Shown: positions 1-7,852, counted from the stretch's first letter. The stretch is DNA of 8,350 nucleotides from Marinilabiliaceae bacterium (GCA_027010905.1 JALVBA010000189.1:1-8350); one strand, 5' to 3'. The notes: generated from the sequence alone by a model not told the origin. Translations and numbers: made by a program.

Positions 1-12
1 CAAAAAAATCAA

Positions 13-141
13 GGCTTATTTCTATTCGTGCTTTCCGTATGCTTGAAGATTAAGTTCGGTTGGATGATCTCCTCATACCTTCGGAGCTATCCAATCTCCC
101 TAAATCTTCAATCACACTACAAGCACGAATAGAAAGAGGCC
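13..141 (-). ncRNA. Candidate rod-shaped structured RNA (unassigned; strand uncertain)
   Basis: Bases 13-33 and 121-141 are inverted repeats that pair over 20 of 21 positions (mismatch at 18/136). Inside, 37-41 pairs with 113-117, 43-51 pairs perfectly with 103-111, 58-65 with 89-96, and 69-72 with 83-86 under a 10-base loop, giving one long rod of about 129 nt broken by small internal loops. Strand evidence conflicts. Pairs 16/138 and 59/95 are G-U only if the RNA is read from the plus strand; pair 39/115 is G-U only on the minus strand. Transcription signals favour minus: a TAnnTTTG box lies at 192-185, and the stem is followed after four bases by seven Ts (8-2), as in an intrinsic terminator, implying an RNA of roughly 170 nt. 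The rod shape recalls 6S RNA, but there is no large central bubble and I recognise no conserved primary sequence. It has no SRP GGAA tip. A fold-back DNA element is the main alternative. Confidence 0.42.
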
Positions 142-298
142 GCTAAATAGAATTGTTGGTAATATGGAAATTGTGAAAAGTCAGCAAAAATATTTTCTAT
201 TACCATTAAAATTAATTTCAAGATATCATCTCTTGTAGCACCTTAAAATAGTATTTAGCCAAAATATCCAATAGAGTCAGTTACAACCTATAATTATG
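142..298. other. AT-rich intergenic DNA, no gene seen
   Basis: No plausible reading frame is present. The only structure noted is an imperfect AT-rich inverted repeat: 158-164 pairs with 198-204 and 167-170 with 194-197, separated by a two-base bulge. Bases 142-149 are also the reverse complement of 252-259. Both are short enough to be chance in DNA of this composition. Confidence 0.5.
185..192 (-). promoter_or_regulatory. Possible -7 box for the minus-strand rod RNA
   Basis: Read on the minus strand this is TATTTTTG, a full match to the Bacteroidota -7 consensus TAnnTTTG. A start near base 178 would produce an RNA running through the rod structure to the T-tract at 8-2. No good -33 TTTG lies about 20 bases upstream (nearest is CTTG at 222-219, too far). 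In DNA this AT-rich such a match is expected by chance roughly once in a few hundred bases, so it is weak evidence alone. Confidence 0.22.
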
Positions 299-306
299 TA
301 TATTTG
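299..306 (+). promoter_or_regulatory. Probable -7 box of the EEP hydrolase gene
   Basis: TATATTTG matches the Bacteroidota -7 consensus TAnnTTTG completely and lies 41 bases before the ATG at 348. Transcription would start near 312-315, leaving a leader of about 35 nt. The -33 element is poor: there is no TTTG at the expected distance, only GTTA at 280-283. The position just upstream of the first plus-strand gene is what supports it. Confidence 0.4.
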
Positions 307-347
307 CATGATGGCGCATAAATAGTTAAATCTTAAATTATATTGAC

Positions 348-1127
348 ATGTCACTAAGAAGTCTTACTCTGATTATACTTATTACTTTCAGCGTTGCTAT
401 GTCTGCACAACAGGAACGAACTGTTAGAATTTTAACCTTTAATATCTATCACGGAGCAACCATGAAGGGAGACTTCGATCTTGATGTATTGGCAGATGTA
501 ATAAAAGATGTAGATCCTGATTTGGTTGCAATGCAGGAGGTTGATTTCAAAACTAAGCGTGCGAAGGGGTATGACCTACCAACGGAGTTGGGATGGAGAA
601 CAAAGATGGCTCCTCTGTTTGGCAGAGCGATGCCATATAGCGGAGGCGAGTATGGTGAAGCAATACTTTCGAAGTGGTCGTTTATAAGCAGCAGGAATAT
701 TGCACTTCCATGCCTGCCTGGGAAAGAGCCTCGTGCTGCATTGATGGGAACTACAGTGACAGATTTTGGTGACACCATATCTTTTGTAGCTACTCATCTC
801 GACCATGAGGGGCCGGAAAGCAGAATCATGCAGGTGGAAAAAATTAATAAAGTTTTCGCAAATAACAGATACCCTTCTATTTTGGCCGGAGACCTGAATG
901 ATATCCCCGGAAGCGAAGTAATCAACATTTTGGAGAGGCATTGGACTCCCACTTACAACAGAGATAATCCGGCTTTCACTTTCCCCTCAACTACACCTGA
1001 CAGAAAAATAGATTACGTAATGTATAGCCCTAAAGAGAGATGGCAAGTTGTTAAAACAGAAGTTATTTGTGACAGCATAGCCACCGACCATTGTGTCTAT
1101 CTGGTTGAGCTGAAACTTTTACCCTGA
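348..1127 (+). CDS. Secreted endonuclease/exonuclease/phosphatase (EEP)-family hydrolase
   Basis: A 259-residue metal-dependent phosphoesterase of the DNase I-like fold. Residues 1-20 form a Sec signal peptide with a hydrophobic core and a probable signal-peptidase I site after MSA (20/21); there is no lipobox cysteine, so the mature enzyme should be periplasmic or released. Active-site motifs come in family order: LTFNIYHG with Asn32, MQEVD with metal-binding Glu64, EYGEAILSKW at 101-110, THLDH with His150, AGDLND with Asp182 and Asn184, IDYVMYS with Asp223, and TDH with the Asp247-His248 pair. All key residues are present, so it should be active. The family includes nucleases, sphingomyelinases and inositol-phosphate phosphatases; the sequence does not settle the substrate. 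It ends 54 bases before fkp on the same strand with no terminator between, so co-transcription is possible, but no shared pathway is evident. Confidence 0.92.
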   Translation: MSLRSLTLIILITFSVAMSAQQERTVRILTFNIYHGATMKGDFDLDVLADVIKDVDPDLVAMQEVDFKTKRAKGYDLPTELGWRTKMAPLFGRAMPYSGGEYGEAILSKWSFISSRNIALPCLPGKEPRAALMGTTVTDFGDTISFVATHLDHEGPESRIMQVEKINKVFANNRYPSILAGDLNDIPGSEVINILERHWTPTYNRDNPAFTFPSTTPDRKIDYVMYSPKERWQVVKTEVICDSIATDHCVYLVELKLLP

Positions 1128-1181
1128 TAAATTCACTGTAGATAGACACTTCAGTCAAACAATTTTTAAACGAAACAGACA

Positions 1182-4031
1182 ATGCAATATCTCCTGTCAC
1201 TCCCCGATAATCTCGTTACAAGTTTTTATGACATAACTGAGAAAAGTCGCAACAACTGGTTTGTTGTGTCTGACCCTAAAGGAACAAAAATCGGCTCAGG
1301 CGGAGGTACAGCCTATCTGTTGGCCAAACATTTGGAGGAGAACAGCACGACAAACTTTGACAAATACCTTGCGGAGAATAAGAAGATTATCATTCATGCC
1401 GGAGGTCAGAGTCGTCGTTTACCGGCCTATGCTCCATCTGGAAAGATACTCACACCAATACCTGTATTCAGGTGGGGACGGGGGCAGAAGATAGATCAGA
1501 CTCTTCTGGATCTACAGATTCCTCTCTATGAGAAGATAATGGAAGGATCGGACAATAACACATTAATTGCAAGTGGAGATGTGTTTATCTACTCTCCATC
1601 TATTCCTTTTGATCTGCCTAAAGCTGATGTTGTTTGCTTCGGCATATGGGTTGATCCGCATCTCGCTTCACATCATGGTGTGTTTTTCACCCCGCGTAGC
1701 AATCCTCAGCAACTCGACTTCATGCTGCAGAAACCCGATCATACAAAGATTGAAGAGTTGGCAGGTAGCCACCTTTACATGATGGATATTGGCGTTTGGT
1801 TATTAAGTGACAAAGCTGTTAAACTGCTAATGCAGAAAAGTGGCTGGACAGGCTCGGAGTTCAGATCCGGAAATCCCGACTTCTACGATCTTTACAGCTC
1901 ATTCGGCACTTCACTCGGACAAAACCCTTCAGGGGGAGATAAAGATATCGCCGGACTAACCGTCTCTATCGTTCCTCTCAACAATGGAGAGTTTTACCAT
2001 TTCGGAACAAGCAGCGAACTAATCACTTCAACTGAGAAGATACAAAACAGAGTACTCGATCAAAGAACAATATGGCATCACCGGGTTAAACCTCATCCAT
2101 CTATTTTTGTTCAGAATGCCAACACTTCAATAGAGTGGACTAAGAGTCATCACCATATCTGGATAGAGAACAGTCACGTTCCTCAAAGCTGGAGTCTGAG
2201 CCATAATCACGTAATTACCGGTGTACCTGAAAATAGTTGGAATTTAAATCTCAAACCTGATGTCTGCCTCGATATCATTCCTGTTAGCAACAGATATTGT
2301 ATCCGCACCTATTGCATGAGTGACTCTTTCGCGGGGATACTTAATGACAAACAGACAAAATGGTTAGACACTCCCTTTACCGGATGGCTTAAAAAGAGAG
2401 GATTATCCTTCCTAAAGAGCTCATTGCAGAAAGATTCAGATATACAAAAAGCAAAGCTCTTTCCCGTTGTTCCGTTTCATGTGGATACAGAGGAGCTGGT
2501 TAGTTGGATGCTTTATGGTGAAGATAATAAAATGGCCAAAAATATATGGTTAAGCTCCGAGCGTCTTTCTGCAGAAGATATTTCGGCCGAAGCTAATCTA
2601 TCGTGTCTGGTAAAACAGCGCAAACAGTTCAGGTACAACAACCTCAACCTATTGGCTGTTAATTATAGAAAGAGTGTTTTTTATCAGGCTAACCTAAAGC
2701 ATATCGCCAAAGAGTTTGTGAACGGTAACATTGAACTACCCCCTGAGCTGCCGGATAGTGAGGCTGCTACAATTCGCTTCAGAGACCAGATGTTCAGGTC
2801 GGAAGTTCTGAAAGCAAGAACAGGAGATGGAGTGAGAGAGGAGAAGAGAGCATTCTCCATTCTTCGAAAAAGTATTGTTAATTCAATTGTGTACGATTCA
2901 GTTCCTAAGCTTAATGTTTTTTCTGATCAGATTGTTTGGGGCAGAAGTCCGGCACGGCTGGATCTGGCAGGTGGATGGTCAGACACTCCTCCCTACTCAA
3001 TACAAAATGGAGGAAGTGTTCTTAATATGGCCGTTGATCTGAACGGTCAGCCTCCCATGCAGGTGTATATTCGCCTGTCGGCAGAACCAAAAATTACTAT
3101 GCGCTCCATCGATAATGGAGTGTTTGAAGAGGTCACAACATACGAGGAGTTAAGTGTTGAGAATCTAATAGGATCGGTATTTAGCATTCCACGAACAGCA
3201 TTGTGCCTGGCCGGTTTTCACCCCGACTACTGCGGAGTAAAGTACAATTCGCTGAAAGAGCAGCTTACAGAGTTTGGCGGAGGTCTGGAGATATCTCTTC
3301 TGGCTGCTATCCCCAAAGGGTCAGGACTGGGCACAAGCTCTATTCTTGCTGCCACAGTATTGGGCACTCTATCCGATTTCTGCGACCTCAACTGGTCGCA
3401 TCAGGATATCAGCCATCGCACACTTATATTGGAACAGCTTCTCACTACGGGTGGTGGCTGGCAGGATCAGTACGGCGGAATAGTATCTGGAATAAAACTT
3501 ATCGAGTCGGAACCTGGAACTCAGGAGAGGATTAATATTCGGTGGCTGGCTGACAATGTTTTTACCGATCCTCTATACAAAGACAACTGGTTACTTTACT
3601 ACACCGGCATTACACGGGTGGCAAAAAATATACTTGGCGAGATAGTGCGGGGAATGTTCCTCAATGAGGGTGACAGGTTACGCATTTTGGATGAGATAAA
3701 ACAACACGCTTACGATACCACAGACTTTATTCAGAAATGCGACTACGAAAAAACCACCAGAATGATTGGCCGATCATGGATGCTCAACAATAAGCTTGAT
3801 TCAGGAACCAATACCCCTGAAGTTCAACGGGTAATCGATACTATAGCTGATTACACTAACGGACTAAAACTCTTGGGTGCAGGAGGAGGTGGATACATGC
3901 TGATAAGTGCCAAAGATGCAGATGCTGTAAAGCTGATACAGACAAAACTGAATAACAATGTGCTAAACAACAGAGCACGTTTTGTTAAGATGAGTATTAG
4001 TAAAACGGGATTTCAGGTATCGAGGTCGTAG
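1182..4031 (+). CDS. fkp: Bifunctional L-fucokinase / L-fucose-1-phosphate guanylyltransferase
   Basis: A 949-residue cytoplasmic fusion enzyme that phosphorylates L-fucose with ATP and then couples fucose-1-phosphate to GTP to give GDP-L-fucose, the fucose-salvage route. The length equals what I recall for Bacteroides fragilis Fkp, and both ends align with it (N-terminal MQxLLSLPxNLV, C-terminal GFQVSRS), which fixes the ATG start. The N-terminal half is the pyrophosphorylase: GSGGGT at 38-43, HAGGQSRRLP at 72-81, PSGK at 85-88 and IASGDVF at 129-135, followed by a repeat-like region to about residue 370. The C-terminal part, from about 580, is a GHMP kinase: WGRSPARLDLAGGWSDTPP at 586-604, the ATP-binding PKGSGLGTSS at 711-720, and GAGGGGYM at 899-906. 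A histidine-rich patch (HHH 323-325, SHNH 340-343) lies in the middle. In Bacteroides this GDP-fucose feeds capsular polysaccharide and protein O-glycans; no glycosyltransferase is in this window. Confidence 0.97.
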   Translation: MQYLLSLPDNLVTSFYDITEKSRNNWFVVSDPKGTKIGSGGGTAYLLAKHLEENSTTNFDKYLAENKKIIIHAGGQSRRLPAYAPSGKILTPIPVFRWGRGQKIDQTLLDLQIPLYEKIMEGSDNNTLIASGDVFIYSPSIPFDLPKADVVCFGIWVDPHLASHHGVFFTPRSNPQQLDFMLQKPDHTKIEELAGSHLYMMDIGVWLLSDKAVKLLMQKSGWTGSEFRSGNPDFYDLYSSFGTSLGQNPSGGDKDIAGLTVSIVPLNNGEFYHFGTSSELITSTEKIQNRVLDQRTIWHHRVKPHPSIFVQNANTSIEWTKSHHHIWIENSHVPQSWSLSHNHVITGVPENSWNLNLKPDVCLDIIPVSNRYCIRTYCMSDSFAGILNDKQTKWLDTPFTGWLKKRGLSFLKSSLQKDSDIQKAKLFPVVPFHVDTEELVSWMLYGEDNKMAKNIWLSSERLSAEDISAEANLSCLVKQRKQFRYNNLNLLAVNYRKSVFYQANLKHIAKEFVNGNIELPPELPDSEAATIRFRDQMFRSEVLKARTGDGVREEKRAFSILRKSIVNSIVYDSVPKLNVFSDQIVWGRSPARLDLAGGWSDTPPYSIQNGGSVLNMAVDLNGQPPMQVYIRLSAEPKITMRSIDNGVFEEVTTYEELSVENLIGSVFSIPRTALCLAGFHPDYCGVKYNSLKEQLTEFGGGLEISLLAAIPKGSGLGTSSILAATVLGTLSDFCDLNWSHQDISHRTLILEQLLTTGGGWQDQYGGIVSGIKLIESEPGTQERINIRWLADNVFTDPLYKDNWLLYYTGITRVAKNILGEIVRGMFLNEGDRLRILDEIKQHAYDTTDFIQKCDYEKTTRMIGRSWMLNNKLDSGTNTPEVQRVIDTIADYTNGLKLLGAGGGGYMLISAKDADAVKLIQTKLNNNVLNNRARFVKMSISKTGFQVSRS

Positions 4032-4042
4032 GAGACAATGAT

Positions 4043-4072
4043 GTAATTTAATTGTTTATTAATTGTAATTAC
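4043..4072. terminator. Weak AT-rich hairpin between convergent fkp and dsbD
   Basis: Bases 4043-4048 pair with 4067-4072 and 4050-4053 with 4061-4064 around a seven-base loop. Nearly every pair is A-T, and no T-run follows directly on either strand. It is the only local hairpin in the 145-base gap where fkp and dsbD transcripts meet, so it may act as a bidirectional terminator, but its stability is poor. A longer-range inverted repeat (4031-4040 with 4157-4168, two-base bulge) encloses it. Confidence 0.22.
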
Positions 4073-4176
4073 TTATAAAGTATGAAGATTACGTAGGATC
4101 GTTTGCCTTAAATGCCTTATCACCTTAAATATACATATTAAAGCCTTTGAGTCAACCATTGTTACTCCTTAATTAA

Positions 4177-6159
4177 CTATCTCTTCTTAAACTCCTCCAA
4201 TCCTTCAAGTAACCATTTTTTATATCTATCGATATTTGGTTCGTAAGCCAGCGGTTTGTCTATGGTAGTTCCATCAGTGAAGGTCATAACATAGTACGGT
4301 TGCGCTCCCTGTTGGTATCTTTTCTGCTGAAACTCCTGCCATTTCTGTCCGATATACTTTACTTTCTTACCAAGTGTTTCAGAGTAGTAAATCTCATCCT
4401 CCGGTAGTTTTGTACGTAGGTCAACATAAAGTGATACCAAAATATAATCATTGGTAAGTATATCTTGTATTGACCTGTCAGACCAAACATTATCCTCCAC
4501 TTTACGACAGTTAGCACAAGCCTTTCCGGTGAAATCGAGAAGAAGAGGTTTGTTTACTTTCTTAGAGTATGCCAAAGCTAAATCGTAATCGTGAAAAGCA
4601 GGAATATTCTGAGGCCCGGGGTACATTCCTTCAGGCATTCCCCCGTGGTTATCCACACCTCCTGATGAGATGAAGGTTGATTCAGGTATTTCGCGACCTA
4701 CACCAAGTGGTGATTCGGCATAATCCCTTGGTGGAGGGAATCCGCTGATAAGTTTCACCGGGGCACCCCATAATCCGGGAATCATATAAATTGTAAAACT
4801 CAGCACAACCAAACCAAAAAGGAATCGAGATACCGGAATATGATCCATTGGAGAGTCATGAGGTAACTTTATCTTTCCGAAAAGGTAGAATGCCAAAGCA
4901 CCAAAAATTGCTATCCAGATGGCAAAGTACACCTCTCGTTCAAGCAGATGCAGGTCGAGAACCATATCAGCCATGGAGAGAAATTTGAAAGCAAAAGCCA
5001 ACTCCAGAAATCCCAGAACAACCTTCACTGAGTTGAGCCATCCTCCCGACTTAGGCAAAGAGTTGAGATAACCCGGAAACGCAGCAAACAGTGTGAACGG
5101 TAGTGCCAAAGCAAGAGAGAACCCCAACATGCCGATAATTGGCCCCATAAAGCCACCCGAGGCAGCCTGTACCATCAACGAGCCTACAATAGGCCCGGTA
5201 CAACTAAACGAAACCAAGGCAAGTGTAAAGGCCATAAAAAATATACCAATGAAACCACCCTTATCAGATTTCTTATCTGCAAAATTCACCCATGAACTTG
5301 GAAGTACAATCTCGAAAGCCCCAAAGAATGATATGGCAAAAACCACCAGCAGCAAAAAGAAGAATGTGTTAAACCACGGATTGGTGGATAGCGCATTTAG
5401 TGCATCAGCTCCAAATATTGCAGCAACACTTGTTCCAAGTACAACATAGATAAATATTATTGAAACCCCGAAAATAACTGCATTACGTATTCCGGCAGCT
5501 TTAGAGGCACTCTGTTTGGTGAAAAAACTAACAGTCATTGGTATCATCGGAAATACACATGGCGTTAGCAATGCAGCAAATCCACCAATGAAAGCTAGCC
5601 AGAAGATACCCCAATAGGATTTGTTGTTAGTCTCGTTTTGATGGTCAGATATTGCTGATTCTGCTGATTCTGCTACTTCAGCCTTAGCTGTAACAGTAGT
5701 AGCAGTAGAACCTCCTCCAATTTTAAGAGAAAAGTTCTCTTCAGTAGGAGGCATACAGTTTTCATCGTTACAAATCATATACTCAATTATCCCTTCAATG
5801 GTTGCTTCTCCTTTTACCTCTACAATCTGTTTGAAAGAGGCTTTTTTGGATATCCATTTTAGTTCAGCCTTGAAAGATTCGTCGTAATGAACTTCAGGTT
5901 TCGGGTCTTCAACAATCTCACCAACCGCTTTGTAGTAATCCGATTCATTGAAAGTTATCATTGTTGGGAAGGCAGTATTTTCCGGAAGATTGTGAGAATA
6001 TATGTGCCAGCCATCATCGAGTGTAGCTACACAAACAACCTCTACTTGTGTATCACTTATTTTATTAACTGAGAAATTCCAACTTACATGCTGTTCAATC
6101 TGAGATAAAACAGTCATTGCAGGAATCAGCAATAGTATAAAAAACAGGAGCTTTTTCAT
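4177..6159 (-). CDS. dsbD: Thiol:disulfide interchange protein DsbD
   Basis: A 660-residue inner-membrane electron carrier that passes reducing power from cytoplasmic thioredoxin to envelope thiol proteins. Residues 1-19 are a signal peptide. The N-terminal periplasmic domain (about 20-150) has the cysteine pair Cys130/Cys135 in YMICNDENCMPP, matching the DsbD-alpha active site. A low-complexity Ala/Glu/Ser linker (155-180) leads to the membrane domain, which has about eight hydrophobic segments between 183 and 460 and the two redox cysteines Cys201 (LLTPCVFP) and Cys320 (FSCTGP). The C-terminal thioredoxin-like domain (about 520-660) has the CANC motif, Cys548/Cys551, and a likely cis-proline at 621. 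All six catalytic cysteines are present, so all three redox modules should work. It lies 82 bases after rng with a terminator between, so it probably has its own promoter, though I could not identify a convincing one. Confidence 0.96.
   Translation of the reverse strand: MKKLLFFILLLIPAMTVLSQIEQHVSWNFSVNKISDTQVEVVCVATLDDGWHIYSHNLPENTAFPTMITFNESDYYKAVGEIVEDPKPEVHYDESFKAELKWISKKASFKQIVEVKGEATIEGIIEYMICNDENCMPPTEENFSLKIGGGSTATTVTAKAEVAESAESAISDHQNETNNKSYWGIFWLAFIGGFAALLTPCVFPMIPMTVSFFTKQSASKAAGIRNAVIFGVSIIFIYVVLGTSVAAIFGADALNALSTNPWFNTFFFLLLVVFAISFFGAFEIVLPSSWVNFADKKSDKGGFIGIFFMAFTLALVSFSCTGPIVGSLMVQAASGGFMGPIIGMLGFSLALALPFTLFAAFPGYLNSLPKSGGWLNSVKVVLGFLELAFAFKFLSMADMVLDLHLLEREVYFAIWIAIFGALAFYLFGKIKLPHDSPMDHIPVSRFLFGLVVLSFTIYMIPGLWGAPVKLISGFPPPRDYAESPLGVGREIPESTFISSGGVDNHGGMPEGMYPGPQNIPAFHDYDLALAYSKKVNKPLLLDFTGKACANCRKVEDNVWSDRSIQDILTNDYILVSLYVDLRTKLPEDEIYYSETLGKKVKYIGQKWQEFQQKRYQQGAQPYYVMTFTDGTTIDKPLAYEPNIDRYKKWLLEGLEEFKKR
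5653..5679. repeat. Nine-base tandem repeat in the dsbD linker
   Basis: TGCTGATTC occurs twice in tandem (5653-5661, 5662-5670), followed by a degenerate third copy TGCTACTTC (5671-5679). On the coding strand these encode the EVA-ESA-ESA run in the flexible linker between the N-terminal domain and the first membrane segment of DsbD. Copy-number change would alter linker length by three residues without a frameshift. Confidence 0.55.
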
Positions 6160-6226
6160 ATTTAAAAGTATTTATATAAATAAAACTGTTTAACGTTGAA
6201 AATGTTTTATTGGGATGTAAAAATAC

Positions 6227-6262
6227 AAAAAAAAGGTTAGCCTAAACCAGGCTAACCTTTTT
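6227..6262 (-). terminator. Intrinsic terminator of rng, overlapping the gene end
   Basis: A nine-base-pair perfect stem, 6235-6243 with 6249-6257 (GGTTAGCCT / AGGCTAACC), closes a five-base loop and is flanked by A-runs and T-runs. On the minus strand the stem is followed by eight Ts (6234-6227), a classic rho-independent terminator for rng. The first arm and loop lie inside the rng coding region, and the rng TAG stop (6244-6242) sits at the junction of loop and second arm. On the plus strand five Ts follow, so it may also stop antisense transcription. Confidence 0.85.
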
Positions 6263-7792
6263 GTTTTTATCATTAAGTATCTCATGTTCAAGAAAACTTA
6301 AAGAGTCGGAGGGTACTACCTTCAGCTTCATACTAAACCTGAATTTCCATCTCATAATTAACGATGGAAAACCTTTTTTCAGGTAAGCGTAAACTATGGG
6401 GTGTACCCTTAGTGTCATTTTTTTTAAATGCAGCTTCTCATAAGCGTACCGGACAGAATTTTCAATCTCCTGAGGCAATAATATTGCCGGAGCTCTTTTC
6501 CCGGAACCATAACATGTAGGACAAGTCTCTTCAGTTTGAATAAGCATCTCAGGCCTAACCCTTTGACGGGTAATTTGCATAAGCCCAAATTTACTTAGTG
6601 GAAGAATATTGTGTTTTGTGCGATCCTTTCCCATGGCTTCTTTCATCTTCTCAAAGAGTTTCTGCCTGTTCTCATTGGATTGCATGTCGATAAAATCAAC
6701 AACAATAATTCCACCCATATCTCTTAATCGTAACTGGCGCGCAATCTCTTGTGCTGCTGCCAGATTAACTTCAAGAGCATTTGTCTCCTGACTGGAGTTT
6801 GATTTAGATCTGTTGCCACTGTTAACATCAATAACATGAAGAGCTTCCGTGTGTTCAATTATCAGGTAAGCTCCGCCTTTAAAAGATACTGTTCTTCCGA
6901 ATGAAGTTTTTATTTGACGCTCAATTAAAAATTGGTCAAAAATAGGTGCAGTACCTTTATAAAGTTTTACAATATCCTGACGATCGGGGGCTATTAGACC
7001 CACATAAACCTGAACTTCCTTAAATACTTCAGGAGAGTTTACATAAACAGCATTAAACGAAGGATTTAAAATATCCCTCAAAAGGGCTGATGTCTTTTCT
7101 ATCTCACCTACAACGAGGTCGGGAGTTTTTACATCATATATTTTTTCGCTGCTATCCTCCCATCTTTTTATCAACATACTCAGCTCCTTATCCAGCTCTG
7201 CTACTCTTTTATCTTTAGCAACTGTGCGAACAATAACCCCGTAATTCTTGGGTTTAATGCTCAGTAAAAGACGCTTCAGTCGTTGACGCTCTTCTGATGA
7301 TTCAAGTTTTTGACTTACTGATACCTTATCTGAAAAAGGCATTAGTACCAGGTTTCTTCCTGCCAGTGATATTTCCGATGTTAAACGAGGCCCTTTTGTT
7401 GAAATGGGCTCTTTAGCAATCTGAACTAAAACTTCTTGTCCTGTAGTTAATACATCTGAAATTGTTCCGTTTTTATTGATGTCGGTTTCCGGTTTGAGCT
7501 TGTGTAAAGCTACAACTCCCTTCTTGTGCCTGGTGATGTTGAGGTATTTATTCAGTGTTTTAAAATGTGGCCCCAAATCGAGATAGTGTAAAAAAGCATC
7601 TTTCTCATATCCTACATCCACAAAGGCAGCATTCAGTCCGGGCATTATCTTTTTTACCTTTCCAAGGTAAATATCACCCACGGTAAATTGAATGTTACTT
7701 TTCTCTTTTCTCAGTTCCACCAGTCTTTTATCTTCCAATAACGCAATGGAGATACTTGAAGGAGTTACATCAACAAATAGTTCTGCATTCAC
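6242..7792 (-). CDS. rng: Ribonuclease G/E family endoribonuclease
   Basis: A 516-residue cytoplasmic endonuclease that cuts single-stranded AU-rich RNA, acting in rRNA maturation and mRNA decay. An S1-like RNA-binding domain spans about 36-130 (VGDIYLGKVKKIMPGLNAAFVDVG). The KGPRLTSE segment (133-140) matches the 5'-monophosphate sensor region. The DNase I-like catalytic domain carries the metal-binding aspartates Asp322 in IDVNSG and Asp366 in VVDFIDM. The Zn-link CPTCYGSG gives Cys424 and Cys427 for dimer pairing. The length fits RNase G; the long C-terminal degradosome scaffold of E. coli RNase E is absent. The start is GTG at 7792: an in-frame TAA lies 12 bases upstream, and the N-terminus (NAELFVDV) lines up with Bacteroides homologues as I remember them (TSELVIDV). 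An AUG-UAG dicodon overlaps this GTG. The stop lies in the terminator hairpin. Confidence 0.96.
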   Translation of the reverse strand: MNAELFVDVTPSSISIALLEDKRLVELRKEKSNIQFTVGDIYLGKVKKIMPGLNAAFVDVGYEKDAFLHYLDLGPHFKTLNKYLNITRHKKGVVALHKLKPETDINKNGTISDVLTTGQEVLVQIAKEPISTKGPRLTSEISLAGRNLVLMPFSDKVSVSQKLESSEERQRLKRLLLSIKPKNYGVIVRTVAKDKRVAELDKELSMLIKRWEDSSEKIYDVKTPDLVVGEIEKTSALLRDILNPSFNAVYVNSPEVFKEVQVYVGLIAPDRQDIVKLYKGTAPIFDQFLIERQIKTSFGRTVSFKGGAYLIIEHTEALHVIDVNSGNRSKSNSSQETNALEVNLAAAQEIARQLRLRDMGGIIVVDFIDMQSNENRQKLFEKMKEAMGKDRTKHNILPLSKFGLMQITRQRVRPEMLIQTEETCPTCYGSGKRAPAILLPQEIENSVRYAYEKLHLKKMTLRVHPIVYAYLKKGFPSLIMRWKFRFSMKLKVVPSDSLSFLEHEILNDKNKKVSLV

Positions 7793-7815
7793 TACATGAA
7801 TTTAAATTAATATTT

Positions 7816-7823
7816 CAAAGATC
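7816..7823 (-). promoter_or_regulatory. Possible -7 box of rng
   Basis: Read on the minus strand this is GATCTTTG, one mismatch from TAnnTTTG, 23 bases before the GTG start. It would give a very short leader of about 15 nt. No TTTG lies at the -33 distance. It is offered only because a terminator separates rng from the gene before it, so an internal promoter is expected here. Confidence 0.2.
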
Positions 7824-7852
7824 ATCCTGTCATTACAGGGATATACTACATA

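Noticed and set aside
13..141. The rod as a definite 6S RNA or SRP RNA.
   Set aside because: No large central bubble for 6S and no GGAA-capped domain IV for SRP could be found on either strand, so a family name is not justified.
13..141. The inverted repeat as an integron attC site or a MITE-like element.
   Set aside because: The ends lack the RYYYAAC/GTTRRRY core sites and no flanking target duplication is visible.
308..325. A five-codon ATG frame in the EEP leader.
   Set aside because: It starts immediately after the -7 box, upstream of the likely transcription start, so it is probably not in the mRNA.
449..941. Minus-strand frames of 109 and 121 residues opposite the EEP gene.
   Set aside because: They lie wholly within a gene with complete catalytic motifs and show no recognisable domain.
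4105..4130. Short direct repeats CCTTAAAT in the fkp/dsbD gap.
   Set aside because: There are only two imperfectly spaced eight-base copies in AT-rich DNA; no array or element structure.
5093..5449. A 118-residue plus-strand frame opposite dsbD.
   Set aside because: It is a shadow of the membrane domain of DsbD, which has all its conserved cysteines in the opposite frame.
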